Of a DNA stretch of 16,045 nt, positions 6,924 through 15,054 are shown in pieces; positions within the stretch are counted from its first letter, which is position 1; every line of letters begins with the position of its first letter. Made by a program: the position numbers and the translations under genes. Source of the DNA: Flavobacteriales bacterium. Lineage in GTDB: Bacteria; Bacteroidota; Bacteroidia; Flavobacteriales; BACL11. Below the pieces are notes generated by a model that was not told where the DNA came from, did not search any database, and saw only the letters and a list, made by a program, of their open reading frames with translations. The stretch lies in the NCBI GenBank assembly GCA_002697505.1, contig NZWA01000023.1, positions 1 to 16,045 of the forward strand, read 5' to 3'.

Positions 6924-7988
6924 TTATAAATTTTCTACTTTTTGCATTACGTTTATTAGTGTTTTAATACTGTTTATTGGCATCGCATTATAAATTGAAG
7001 CTCTATATCCTCCAACAGACCGATGACCTTTTAAACCGCTAATTTTATTTTTTAAACATTCATCTTCAAATATTTTTTCTTTTTCTTTTTCTAGTATTGA
7101 AAAGGTAACATTCATAATTGATCTATCTTCTCTATTAGCAATTCCAGTAAATAAGCTGTTTCTGTCTATTTCTTTATAAAGTAAATTTGCTTTTTCATTA
7201 TTTATTTTTTCAATATAATCAATTCCACCTTTATTTTTTAGCCACTCAAGTGTTAGCATAGAAACATATATTGAAAATACAGGCGGAGTATTAAACATAC
7301 TTTCTTTATTGATATGTGTTTGATAATTTAACATTGTGGGAATATCTCGACCTGTTTTGTTTAAAGCTTCATCTTTAATAATTACCATTGTTGTTCCTGC
7401 AGGGCCCATATTTTTTTGAGCTCCAGCATAAATAATATCAAAATCATTAATATTAATTTTCCTGCTAAAAATATCTGAACTCATATCACATACCATTGGG
7501 CTTGATATTTTTGGGAAATCTTTTATTTGAGTTCCAAAGATGGTGTTGTTTGATGTACAATGAAAGTAATCAATATTTTTAGGAACCGAATAATTTTTAG
7601 GAATATAATTAAAGTTTTTGTCAGATGAATCTCCAACAACTATTGTATTTCCAAATAGTTTAGCTTCATTAATAGCTTTCGTAGACCAAGTGCCTGTATT
7701 TAAATAGGCTGCTGAACCGTTTAACTTCATCAAGTTAAAAGGAACCATTAAAAATTGTAAACTTGCTCCTCCCTGCAAAAAAAGAACTGAATATCCTTTA
7801 GGTACATTAAGAAGTTCTTTCACTAATGAAATACATTTATTCATTACATTTACGAATGGGGTGCTACGATGTGAAATCTCTATAAGAGATAGTGAATTAT
7901 CAAAATCTAAGATGGCATCTGAAGCTTTTTTAAATACTTCATCTGGTAAAATACAAGGGCCTGCAGAAAAATTATGTGTTTTCATCAT
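6924..7988 (-). CDS. serC: Phosphoserine aminotransferase
   Basis: The 354-residue class V PLP aminotransferase begins with the diagnostic NFSAGPCILP. It continues with EISHRSTPF, FLQGGASLQF (phosphate/PLP loop), YLNTGTWS, CDMSSDIFSR and the PLP lysine Lys192 in YAGAQKNMGPAG. GLKGHRSVGGYRASIYNAM near the C-terminus is the expected substrate-binding region. It converts 3-phosphohydroxypyruvate and glutamate to phosphoserine and 2-oxoglutarate. Two ATG codons lie in tandem (7988 and 7985); either could be used. It starts 3 bp after the efp stop and ends 1 bp before serA. The third enzyme of the pathway, phosphoserine phosphatase, is not in this window. Confidence 0.96.
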   Translation of the reverse strand: MMKTHNFSAGPCILPDEVFKKASDAILDFDNSLSLIEISHRSTPFVNVMNKCISLVKELLNVPKGYSVLFLQGGASLQFLMVPFNLMKLNGSAAYLNTGTWSTKAINEAKLFGNTIVVGDSSDKNFNYIPKNYSVPKNIDYFHCTSNNTIFGTQIKDFPKISSPMVCDMSSDIFSRKININDFDIIYAGAQKNMGPAGTTMVIIKDEALNKTGRDIPTMLNYQTHINKESMFNTPPVFSIYVSMLTLEWLKNKGGIDYIEKINNEKANLLYKEIDRNSLFTGIANREDRSIMNVTFSILEKEKEKIFEDECLKNKISGLKGHRSVGGYRASIYNAMPINSIKTLINVMQKVENL

Positions 7989-7991
7989 GTT

Positions 7992-8555
7992 TTATTTAAC
8001 TCTTTCTATATAAGATTTTTTTTCAGTGTCGATTTTAATTTTGTTACCTTCTTCAATAAAAAGAGGAACATTGATTTTAGCTCCAGTTTCAGTTGTAGCA
8101 GGTTTTGTTGCATTTGTTGCAGTATTTCCTTTAACTCCTGGTTCTGTATGACTAATCTCTAATATTACGTGTAATGGAAGAGAAGCTGAAAGTGGCATTC
8201 CTTCATCAGCATGAAATAAAACATCAATATTATTACCTTCTTTTAAAAATTCAACATTACTAATAAAATCTTTCTGTAACATAATTTGTTCATAATCATC
8301 ATTATTCATTAAGTGGTAATTATTTCCTTCAGAGTATAAAAACTGATATTTTCTGTTTTCAATTCTTATAATTTCAATTTTAACTCCGGCAGTAAATGTA
8401 TTTTCAAGTAATCTACCGCTATTTAAATTTCGTAGTTTAGTTCTTACAAATGCAGGGCCTTTTCCTGGTTTAACGTGTTGAAAAGATTCAATCTTCCAAG
8501 GCTCTCCATTGTGTTGAATACAAAGACCATTTCTAAATTCTGCTGTTGTTGCCAT
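7992..8555 (-). CDS. efp: Translation elongation factor P
   Basis: The 187-residue length matches EF-P. The N-terminal KOW-like domain contains the loop HVKPGKGPAF with Lys32 at the tip, the position that contacts the ribosomal peptidyl-transferase centre and is modified in some bacteria. The following RNLNSGRLLENTF block and the C-terminal segment running from EPGVKG through TNATKPATTETGA are hallmarks of EF-P domains II and III. EF-P relieves ribosome stalling at consecutive prolines. No lysine-modifying enzyme (EpmA/EpmB-like) or rhamnosyltransferase is encoded nearby. It sits between lpxA (4-bp gap) and serC (3-bp gap), joining the lipid A and serine blocks of the run. Confidence 0.97.
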   Translation of the reverse strand: MATTAEFRNGLCIQHNGEPWKIESFQHVKPGKGPAFVRTKLRNLNSGRLLENTFTAGVKIEIIRIENRKYQFLYSEGNNYHLMNNDDYEQIMLQKDFISNVEFLKEGNNIDVLFHADEGMPLSASLPLHVILEISHTEPGVKGNTATNATKPATTETGAKINVPLFIEEGNKIKIDTEKKSYIERVK

Positions 8556-8559
8556 AATT

Positions 8560-9342
8560 TTATTTTTGGTTATAACCTTTCATAATACCTCTTCCAGAGT
8601 TTTGTATGAAAGATATAATTTCATCTCTTTCTTCAGAGGCAATTATTTCAGTTTCAATATTTAATATTGCCTGAGTGTTATTATAATTATTTTGATATAA
8701 AATTCTAAAAATATCTTGAATATGCTTGATTTTTTCATCAGTAAAACCTCTTCTTCTTAAACCAATTGAATTAATTCCAACAAAGGATAATGGCTCTCTT
8801 GCAGCTTTTACGTATGGTGGTACATCCTTACGAACTAATGATCCACCAGAAACCATAGCATGCTTTCCAACGCTAACGAATTGGTGTAAAGCAGATAAGC
8901 CTCCAATTATTGCATGATCTCCAACTTTAACATGACCTCCCATTGCAACGCTATTTACGATTATACAATTATTACCAACTTTACAGTCGTGAGCAATATG
9001 TGCGTAAGCCATAATTAAGCAATTATTTCCAATAGTAGTTTTGCCACTTGCTAAAGTTCCTCTATTAATTGTTGAACATTCTCTTATTGTACAGTTATCT
9101 CCAATAATTGTTAGAGATTTTTCACCTTGAAATTTTAAATCTTGGGGAATAGCAGAAATTACTGCACCAGGAAATATTCTACAATTTTCTCCAATTCTTG
9201 CACCTTCCATAATTGTTACATTGGATCCTATCCATGTACCTTTTCCAATAATTACATCTTTTTCAATAGTAACAAAAGGTTCAATCACTACATTTCTTGC
9301 AATTTCTGCATTTGAATCTATATAAGCTAAAGGTTGATGCAT
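8560..9342 (-). CDS. lpxA: UDP-N-acetylglucosamine acyltransferase
   Basis: The frame is open from 9372, but the ATG at 9342 is preferred: it gives a 260-residue protein (E. coli LpxA has 262), starts with the usual MHQPLAYID and lies 1 bp after the lpxC-fabZ stop instead of overlapping it by 29 bp. The N-terminal two-thirds is a left-handed beta helix of hexapeptide repeats. The active-site region is MAYAHIAHDCKVGN with catalytic His118 (equivalent to His125). IPQDLKF, TINRGT and the C-terminal GLRRRGF helix region are typical LpxA. It transfers 3-hydroxyacyl from ACP to O-3 of UDP-GlcNAc, the first step of lipid A synthesis, in the cytosol as a trimer. Confidence 0.96.
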   Translation of the reverse strand: MHQPLAYIDSNAEIARNVVIEPFVTIEKDVIIGKGTWIGSNVTIMEGARIGENCRIFPGAVISAIPQDLKFQGEKSLTIIGDNCTIRECSTINRGTLASGKTTIGNNCLIMAYAHIAHDCKVGNNCIIVNSVAMGGHVKVGDHAIIGGLSALHQFVSVGKHAMVSGGSLVRKDVPPYVKAAREPLSFVGINSIGLRRRGFTDEKIKHIQDIFRILYQNNYNNTQAILNIETEIIASEERDEIISFIQNSGRGIMKGYNQK

Positions 9343-9343
9343 T

Positions 9344-10732
9344 TTAAATGTTTTTAGGTGAAATCTGAGCAAGTAAATCAGCTTCTACTACAATTTGTCC
9401 ATTAACAAAGCCTTTTCCGTGCATGTGACATAATCCTCTTCTTATTGGTGATATCAAGTTCAACCGAAATATTAGATTGTCACCAGGAACTACTTTTTTC
9501 TTAAATTTTGCATTATCAATTTTCATAAAAAAAGTTAAAAAGTTTTCTGGATTTTTTTCTTTACTTAGTATTAATACTCCGCCAGCTTGAGCCATTGTTT
9601 CTAATTGTAAAACTCCAGGCATAACTGGTTCTTGAGGAAAGTGTCCTTCAAAATAATCTTCTTCCTTTTTTACAAATTTTACTCCTATAATATAATCTTC
9701 TCCGATTTCTCTGATTTCATCTATGAATAAAAAAGGTTTTCTATGTGGAAGTATTGTTTTAATTTTTTCTTTATCAAACAATGGTTTTTTAGAAAAATCA
9801 ATAATAGGCGCTGTTTTTTTCATTTCTTCATTCATTATTGTACTTAAGTATTTTGCAAAGTTAGTATTATTCTTATGACCTGGCTTAATAGCTTGTATTT
9901 TACCTTTTATTGCTACTCCAAGTAAAGATAAATCACCAATTACATCAAGTAGCTTATGTCTAGCAGGTTCGTTTTCATATCTAAGAGTTAAATTATTTAA
10001 GATACCTTCATTACTAACTGATAAATTTTCTTTCTTAAATAATTTAGATATTTTTTGTAATTTATTTTTGTTAATATTTTTTTCAGCTATTACAATTGCA
10101 TTTTTTAGATCACCACCTTTAATCAAATCTTTCTCAATGAGTGTTTCTAGCTCATTAAAAAAGCAAAATGTTCTGGATGAACTTATTTCTGAATTAAATT
10201 CAATTATTGAATTTAGGTGTGCTTTTTGTTTTTTTAAAGCTTTTGAATCAAAATCTATTTCTACCTCTAACTGATATTCATCAGCAGGTGTTGCAATTAA
10301 TTGTGTTCCAGTATCTTTGTCAACTATTGATATTCTTCTTTTAATTTCAAATATTTTTTTTTCTTTATTTTGATTAACAGTACCAATTTTAGAAATTAAC
10401 TCACTATATTTTTTTGAACTTCCATCTAAGATTGGAATTTCAATATTATCAACTTCAATATCTAAATTGTCAATTTCTGAACCTGCAATTGCAGCTAGTA
10501 GATGTTCTACAGTTCTAATTTCAGCATTATTTTGCTTTAAATTTGTGCTTCTTTCAGTAGAGAAAACATTTTGAACTAAAGCTTTAATTTTAGGCTTACT
10601 TTCAATATCTGATCTGATAAAAACTATTCCATTATCTTCCTTTGCAGGTTTTAGTATAACATTAGTTTTAACTCCTGTATGAATTCCAAAACCTGAGATT
10701 TTAATAATATCTTTTATTGTTTTTTGTTTCAT
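9344..10732 (-). CDS. lpxC-fabZ: Bifunctional LpxC deacetylase / FabZ dehydratase fusion
   Basis: The 462-residue protein joins two enzymes. Residues 1-~300 are LpxC, the zinc deacetylase that commits UDP-3-O-acyl-GlcNAc to lipid A: SGFGIHTG (13-20), VEHLLAA with Glu76 and zinc ligand His77, ILDGSS, RHKLLD with ligands His259 and Asp263, and His286 in PGHKNNT. Residues ~312-460 are FabZ, the 3-hydroxyacyl-ACP dehydratase of fatty-acid synthesis: LPHRKPFLFID (His330), GHFPQEPVMPG (His364) and LETMAQAGG (Glu378). All catalytic residues are present in both halves. The fusion is a known Bacteroidota trait and puts both fates of 3-hydroxyacyl-ACP under one gene. The ATG overlaps the lpxD stop in an ATGA arrangement. 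Confidence 0.96.
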   Translation of the reverse strand: MKQKTIKDIIKISGFGIHTGVKTNVILKPAKEDNGIVFIRSDIESKPKIKALVQNVFSTERSTNLKQNNAEIRTVEHLLAAIAGSEIDNLDIEVDNIEIPILDGSSKKYSELISKIGTVNQNKEKKIFEIKRRISIVDKDTGTQLIATPADEYQLEVEIDFDSKALKKQKAHLNSIIEFNSEISSSRTFCFFNELETLIEKDLIKGGDLKNAIVIAEKNINKNKLQKISKLFKKENLSVSNEGILNNLTLRYENEPARHKLLDVIGDLSLLGVAIKGKIQAIKPGHKNNTNFAKYLSTIMNEEMKKTAPIIDFSKKPLFDKEKIKTILPHRKPFLFIDEIREIGEDYIIGVKFVKKEEDYFEGHFPQEPVMPGVLQLETMAQAGGVLILSKEKNPENFLTFFMKIDNAKFKKKVVPGDNLIFRLNLISPIRRGLCHMHGKGFVNGQIVVEADLLAQISPKNI

Positions 10733-11757
10733 CTTTTATTAACACTTTTATATAGTGATTCTATTTTCTTGTATAATTCAGGAAGCTTTTTGAAAATTAT
10801 GTATGACCTTTGAAACTTCTTTATATTAAATGCCATAGGACCTTGCACAATCTCACCGTTTTTAGTTATGCTAGATGCTATTCCACTTTGACCAGCTATT
10901 TTCACATCATCAGCAATTTTTATATGACCGTTAATTGCAGTTTGACCACCTATCATGCATCTTTTTCCAATTTTAGATGATCCTGCAATTGCAGTTTGTG
11001 CAGCTATTACAGTGTTTTCATCAATTTCAACGTTATGTCCAATTTGAATTAGATTGTCAAGTTTAACTCCTTTTCTTATTACAGTTGATCCCATTGTTGC
11101 TCTGTCAATTGTAGTGTTAGCACCAATTTCAACATCTCTTTCTATTATTACATTACCAACTTGTTTAATTTTGGTGTAATTTGTGCTTTTATTAGCAGCA
11201 AATCCAAAGCCATCAGCTCCAATTACTACACCTGAATGTATTATGTTATTTTTTCCAATATTACAGTCATGATAAATTTTTACGCCAGGGTATAAAATTG
11301 TATTTTCTTCAATATTAACATTTTCACCTAAGTAACAATTTGGAAAAATTTTAACGTTTTTAGATATTCTTACATTTTTTCCAATAAAAGTAAAATCTCC
11401 AATGTAAACATTTTCAGAAATTAAAACATTTTCAGAAATTTTTGAATTTTTAGAAATTCCATTTTTTTCTAATGATTTGTTACTATATATTTCTATTATT
11501 TTACTAAAAGAAATATAAGGGTCTTTTACCTTTATCAGAGTTTTATTTATTTTACGATCAGAGAAAAACATATCGCTCACTATTATTATACTGGCATTAG
11601 TAGAATAAATAAATTCAGTGTATTTTGGGTTTGCTAAAAATGAAATATCACCATTTTGTGCGTCTTCAATTTTTGATACATTTTTTACTTTTGTATTTGG
11701 ATTTCCAATTATTTCACCACTAATAATTTTTGCTATTTTCTCTGCTGTTAAAATCAT
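10729..11757 (-). CDS. lpxD: UDP-3-O-acylglucosamine N-acyltransferase
   Basis: This is a 342-residue, full-length LpxD. The N-terminal uridine-binding domain (1-~95) includes DISFLANPKY. Hexapeptide repeats forming a left-handed beta helix follow (about 100-290), with IGADGFGF (179-186), TIDRATMGST and the catalytic His241 in QIGHNVEI, then a C-terminal helix ending NKR. It adds the second 3-hydroxyacyl chain, N-linked, to UDP-3-O-acyl-glucosamine after LpxC. Its stop overlaps the next gene by 4 bp (ATGA). Upstream there is a 31-bp gap to the HD gene, the widest gap inside the run, so a secondary promoter here cannot be excluded, though I see no clear motif. Confidence 0.95.
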   Translation of the reverse strand: MILTAEKIAKIISGEIIGNPNTKVKNVSKIEDAQNGDISFLANPKYTEFIYSTNASIIIVSDMFFSDRKINKTLIKVKDPYISFSKIIEIYSNKSLEKNGISKNSKISENVLISENVYIGDFTFIGKNVRISKNVKIFPNCYLGENVNIEENTILYPGVKIYHDCNIGKNNIIHSGVVIGADGFGFAANKSTNYTKIKQVGNVIIERDVEIGANTTIDRATMGSTVIRKGVKLDNLIQIGHNVEIDENTVIAAQTAIAGSSKIGKRCMIGGQTAINGHIKIADDVKIAGQSGIASSITKNGEIVQGPMAFNIKKFQRSYIIFKKLPELYKKIESLYKSVNKR

Positions 11758-11788
11758 CTTTACAAATCTAATAAATATAGGTATATGT

Positions 11789-13030
11789 TTAAAATTTATT
11801 TTTAAATTCTTTGGGGTAGCATAAAAAATATTTTTGCTTAATATTTGTTTTTCGATTACTAAAATGATCAGAAACTTTTGTAAGGTCTACAATTTTTTTG
11901 TTATGCAATAAAATATTTATTTTTTCTTCATCAATTTTGTATGTGTTGTGACTAATTTTTTTTGAGAAAACAAAAAAAGACGCTTCTTCATAACTTAGAT
12001 TATATTTTTTTTGAATAGTGTAATTAATTTTTTCAATTATTTTTGGGGAGAATTCTTGGTCTTGAATTTTTATTTTTAAGAGATTTCTGTTTATTATCAT
12101 ATCGCAAAGTTTTGACAAAACTTTATCTTTTGCATTACACCAATGTTTAATGCAAGTATAAATTTCATAATCATCTAAAAGTGCAAACTTTTCTAATAAA
12201 TTATCTTTATTTTTAAAATCTGTATAGGTATAATTATTTTTTAAAAATGGTAAAAGAGTAGGGGTAGAGTATATTGAAGTTTTTTGTTGAACTAATTTTT
12301 TAGCTCTTTTTAATACATTTATTAGCATATGCTCTGCTGAGATAACTGTTTTGTGTAAATACACTTGCCAATACATTAATCGTCTAGCAAAAAGAAATTT
12401 TTCAATAGAATGTACTCCTTTTTCTTCAATTACTAATTTATCATCAACTACATTCATCATGTTAATGATTCTTTCTACACCAATATTCCCTTCGTTTACT
12501 CCAGTATAAAAACTATCTCTTTTTAAATAATCAAGTCTATCCATATCAACTTGAGATGATACTAAATGATAAAAATACTTTTTTGAATATTTATTGCTAA
12601 AAATATTAATAGCTAAATTTAATTTTTTATTAAAAATTTGATTTAGTTTTTTCATGTATAATAGAGAGATTTTTTCATGTGAAATATTTTTAACAATTGT
12701 TTTCTCTAATGCGTGAGAAAATGGACCATGTCCAATATCATGTAATAGTATAGCTATTTTTAATGCTAAACTTTCTTTTTCAGTTATTTTTATATTTTTT
12801 TTTCTTAGATGGTCAATTGTTCTTTGCATCAAGAACATAGATCCTAATGCATGTTGAAATCTAGTGTGATTTGAACCCGGAAAAATTAAGTTAGCTAAAC
12901 CTAATTGTGTTATCCTTCTAAGTCTTTGAAAATATTTATGATTAATCAGCTCATTTATCAAATTGTCTTCTAAACAAATAAAACCGTACACTGTATCGTT
13001 TATAATTTTATCTTTTTTATCTTTATACAT
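11789..13030 (-). CDS. HD-domain phosphohydrolase (COG1078, YwfO/SAMHD1-like)
   Basis: The ATG at 13030 gives 413 residues starting MYKDKKDKII. The frame stays open to an upstream ATG at 13114, but that extension would lie antisense to porX codons and lacks family similarity, so it is rejected. Metal-site motifs are TRFQHALG (His60), LLHDIGHGPFSH (His97, Asp98) and QVDMDRLDYLKRD (Asp162/Asp164), in the same order as in SAMHD1-type dNTP triphosphohydrolases. GVNEGNIGVERI and the FLFARRLMYWQVYLHK stretch are typical of the bacterial family. The exact substrate (dNTPs or other nucleotides) is not established for this branch. It is the first gene of the long minus-strand run, divergent from porX. 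Confidence 0.88.
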   Translation of the reverse strand: MYKDKKDKIINDTVYGFICLEDNLINELINHKYFQRLRRITQLGLANLIFPGSNHTRFQHALGSMFLMQRTIDHLRKKNIKITEKESLALKIAILLHDIGHGPFSHALEKTIVKNISHEKISLLYMKKLNQIFNKKLNLAINIFSNKYSKKYFYHLVSSQVDMDRLDYLKRDSFYTGVNEGNIGVERIINMMNVVDDKLVIEEKGVHSIEKFLFARRLMYWQVYLHKTVISAEHMLINVLKRAKKLVQQKTSIYSTPTLLPFLKNNYTYTDFKNKDNLLEKFALLDDYEIYTCIKHWCNAKDKVLSKLCDMIINRNLLKIKIQDQEFSPKIIEKINYTIQKKYNLSYEEASFFVFSKKISHNTYKIDEEKINILLHNKKIVDLTKVSDHFSNRKTNIKQKYFLCYPKEFKNKF

Positions 13031-13079
13031 ATGATAACTAATCTTTTTTTTATTTTTTTGTAAAACTAATAAATAAATT
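13031..13079. promoter_or_regulatory. Divergent intergenic region between HD gene and porX
   Basis: These 49 bp separate two divergently transcribed genes, so promoters for both the long minus-strand run and the porX-tsaE-ald-like run probably lie here or extend into the coding ends. The region is almost entirely A/T with long T runs. A TTTG occurs at 13057-13060, 19 bp before the porX start, but the TA (13051-13052) is two bases too far upstream to match the Bacteroidota -7 element TAnnTTTG exactly. No match was seen for the minus strand. No operator-like palindrome stands out. Confidence 0.5.
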
Positions 13080-14633
13080 ATGATAAATATTCTTTGGGCA
13101 GATGATGAAATCAATTTGTTAAAACCACATATAATTTATTTAGAGGATAAAGGATATAATGTCATTTCCGCTAAAAGTGGTGATGAAGCACTTGAAGTAC
13201 TAGAATCTAATAATTTTGATCTTATTTTTTTAGATGAAAATATGCCAGGAATTTCTGGTTTAGAAACTTTAACTATAATTAAGGAGCGATATAGACATAT
13301 TCCAGTAATAATGATTACAAAAAGTGAGGAGGAAAGTATTATGGAAGAGGCAATTGGTGCTAAAATATCTGATTATTTAATCAAACCTGTTAATCCATCT
13401 CAAATACTATTAGCAATCAAAAAAAATTTAGATATTGATAGATTAGTAGAAGAAAAAACAACAAAAAATTATCAACAAGAATTTTCAAAAATTTCAACTT
13501 CATTATCTATGATTTCTAATTTTGAAGATTGGTGTAATATTTATAAAAAATTAACATATTGGGATTTAGAAATAGATTTTTCTGGTGAAAAAAGTATAGA
13601 ACAAATTTTAGAAATGCAAAAAGATGATGCAAATAAGCAATTTTTTAAATTTGTAAAAAACAACTATAAAAATTGGTTGTATGAAGAAAATTCCCCTTTG
13701 TTATCCCATAAAATAATTGAAAAAAAGGTTGCGCCAATTTTAAATAGTGATGTTCCAACTTATTTTGTATTGATTGATAATTTACGATATGATCAATGGA
13801 AAATTCTCGAACAAGATATTATAGCTGACTATAAGATTATTTCAGATGATATGTATTCAAGTATTCTTCCAACTTCTACTCAATATTCGAGAAATTCAAT
13901 TTTTTCTGGTCTATTACCATTAGAAATTCAAAATAAGTATCCCCATTTTTGGAAAAATGATCAAGATGATGGTGGAAAAAATTTATTTGAAGAAGAGTTA
14001 TTATTAAAAAATTTAAATAGATTAGGTAAGGACACCTCTAAAATTTCATATACAAAAATTACTAATATCGATTTTGGTAGAAAGGTAATTAATAAAATAT
14101 CTAATTTAAAGCATAATACCTTAAATGTTATTGTATATAATTTTGTAGATATGCTATCTCATGCTAGGACAGACATGAAAGTTATTAAAGAATTAGCTGA
14201 TGATGATTCCGCTTACAGATCTTTAACTAGATCTTGGTATTCTCATTCTCCTCTTAAAGATATTATTAATGAGATTTCAAAACAACAAGCTAATTTAGTT
14301 ATTACTACCGATCATGGAACGATAAATGTTGATAAACCATCTAAGGTAATTGGAGACAGAAATGTAAACGTAAATTTAAGATATAAGCAGGGAAAAAACT
14401 TAAATTATAAATCGTCTGATGTATTTGAAATTAAAAATCCAAAAGACTATTTCTTGCCAATACAAAATGTAAGTAGCAAATATATTTTTGCTAAAGAAAA
14501 GAATTATTTTGTTTATCAAAATAACTATAATCAGTTTGTTAAATACTATAAAAACTCATATCAACATGGAGGTATATCAATGGAAGAAATGTTATTACCC
14601 TTTATTATTTTAAAAACTAAAATAAATGACTAA
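13080..14633 (+). CDS. porX: PorX-type response regulator with PglZ domain
   Basis: This 517-residue protein has an N-terminal receiver domain (1-~120) with acidic pocket Asp8/Asp9, phosphoacceptor Asp52 in FLDENMPG, Thr80 and Lys102 in IKPVNP. A helical linker follows (~121-205), then a PglZ domain of the alkaline phosphatase superfamily (~206-517). Likely metal or catalytic residues there are Asp233 in LIDNLRYDQW, Thr265 in PTSTQYSRNS, Asp358/His361 in DMLSHARTD, Asp411/His412 in TTDHGT and His497 in YQHGG. PorX is the response regulator partnered by the sensor PorY. It is required for type IX secretion and has been reported to hydrolyse oligonucleotides through the PglZ domain. There is no DNA-binding domain. 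porY is not in this window. The gene implies that the organism has a T9SS. Confidence 0.93.
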   Translation: MINILWADDEINLLKPHIIYLEDKGYNVISAKSGDEALEVLESNNFDLIFLDENMPGISGLETLTIIKERYRHIPVIMITKSEEESIMEEAIGAKISDYLIKPVNPSQILLAIKKNLDIDRLVEEKTTKNYQQEFSKISTSLSMISNFEDWCNIYKKLTYWDLEIDFSGEKSIEQILEMQKDDANKQFFKFVKNNYKNWLYEENSPLLSHKIIEKKVAPILNSDVPTYFVLIDNLRYDQWKILEQDIIADYKIISDDMYSSILPTSTQYSRNSIFSGLLPLEIQNKYPHFWKNDQDDGGKNLFEEELLLKNLNRLGKDTSKISYTKITNIDFGRKVINKISNLKHNTLNVIVYNFVDMLSHARTDMKVIKELADDDSAYRSLTRSWYSHSPLKDIINEISKQQANLVITTDHGTINVDKPSKVIGDRNVNVNLRYKQGKNLNYKSSDVFEIKNPKDYFLPIQNVSSKYIFAKEKNYFVYQNNYNQFVKYYKNSYQHGGISMEEMLLPFIILKTKIND

Positions 14634-15054
14634 ACAATTTATTGTGAATAACATCAATGATTTAGATGAAGTATCTTCAAAAATACTCGAACTTAATAAT
14701 AAATATAAAAAGTTTGCTTTTTTTGGTGATATGGGTGTTGGAAAAACAACTCTTATCAAATCTTTATTGAAAAAATTAGATGTAAATGATAATGTAACAA
14801 GTCCTACCTTTTCAATTGTTAATGAGTATTTGAGCAAAAAGCTTGGGTCTATATTTCATTTTGACTTTTACAGAATAAAAAACGAAAAAGAAGCATATGA
14901 TATTGGAATAGATGAATATTTAAGTAGTGATAATTATTGCTTTATTGAATGGCCAAATAAAATTAATAGTTTTATAGATGATAGCTTTATTAATGTATAT
15001 ATTGATATTATAGATGATGATAAAAGAAATATTATGATAAATTATAAAAAATGA
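14626..15054 (+). CDS. tsaE: tRNA t6A biosynthesis ATPase TsaE
   Basis: The 142-residue protein is a typical small P-loop ATPase of the YjeE/TsaE family: Walker A GDMGVGKTT (34-42), TSPTFSIVNEY (58-68), HFDFYRI (78-84) and the IEWP signature (107-110). It works with TsaB and TsaD to form threonylcarbamoyl-adenosine at position 37 of ANN-decoding tRNAs. Its ATG lies within the last codons of porX (8-bp overlap) and its stop overlaps the next start by ATGA, so it is probably translated from a shared message. Nothing is missing from the core motifs. Confidence 0.95.
   Translation: MTKQFIVNNINDLDEVSSKILELNNKYKKFAFFGDMGVGKTTLIKSLLKKLDVNDNVTSPTFSIVNEYLSKKLGSIFHFDFYRIKNEKEAYDIGIDEYLSSDNYCFIEWPNKINSFIDDSFINVYIDIIDDDKRNIMINYKK

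Noticed and set aside
9343..9372. Longer LpxA start at 9372
   Set aside because: It would add ten residues and overlap lpxC-fabZ by 29 bp, while MHQPLAYID at 9342 matches the known LpxA N-terminus and length.
13039..13060. Bacteroidota -7 promoter element before porX
   Set aside because: The TA-to-TTTG spacing is four bases rather than two, and no TTTG lies at the right -33 distance, so an exact promoter call is not justified.
13031..13114. N-terminal extension of the HD gene to ATG 13114
   Set aside because: The extra 28 residues cross the intergenic region and run antisense to porX codons. The family-like sequence begins at the ATG at 13030.
14610..14837. Minus-strand open frame opposite porX end and tsaE
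   Set aside because: It is antisense to clear TsaE motifs and has no recognisable features.
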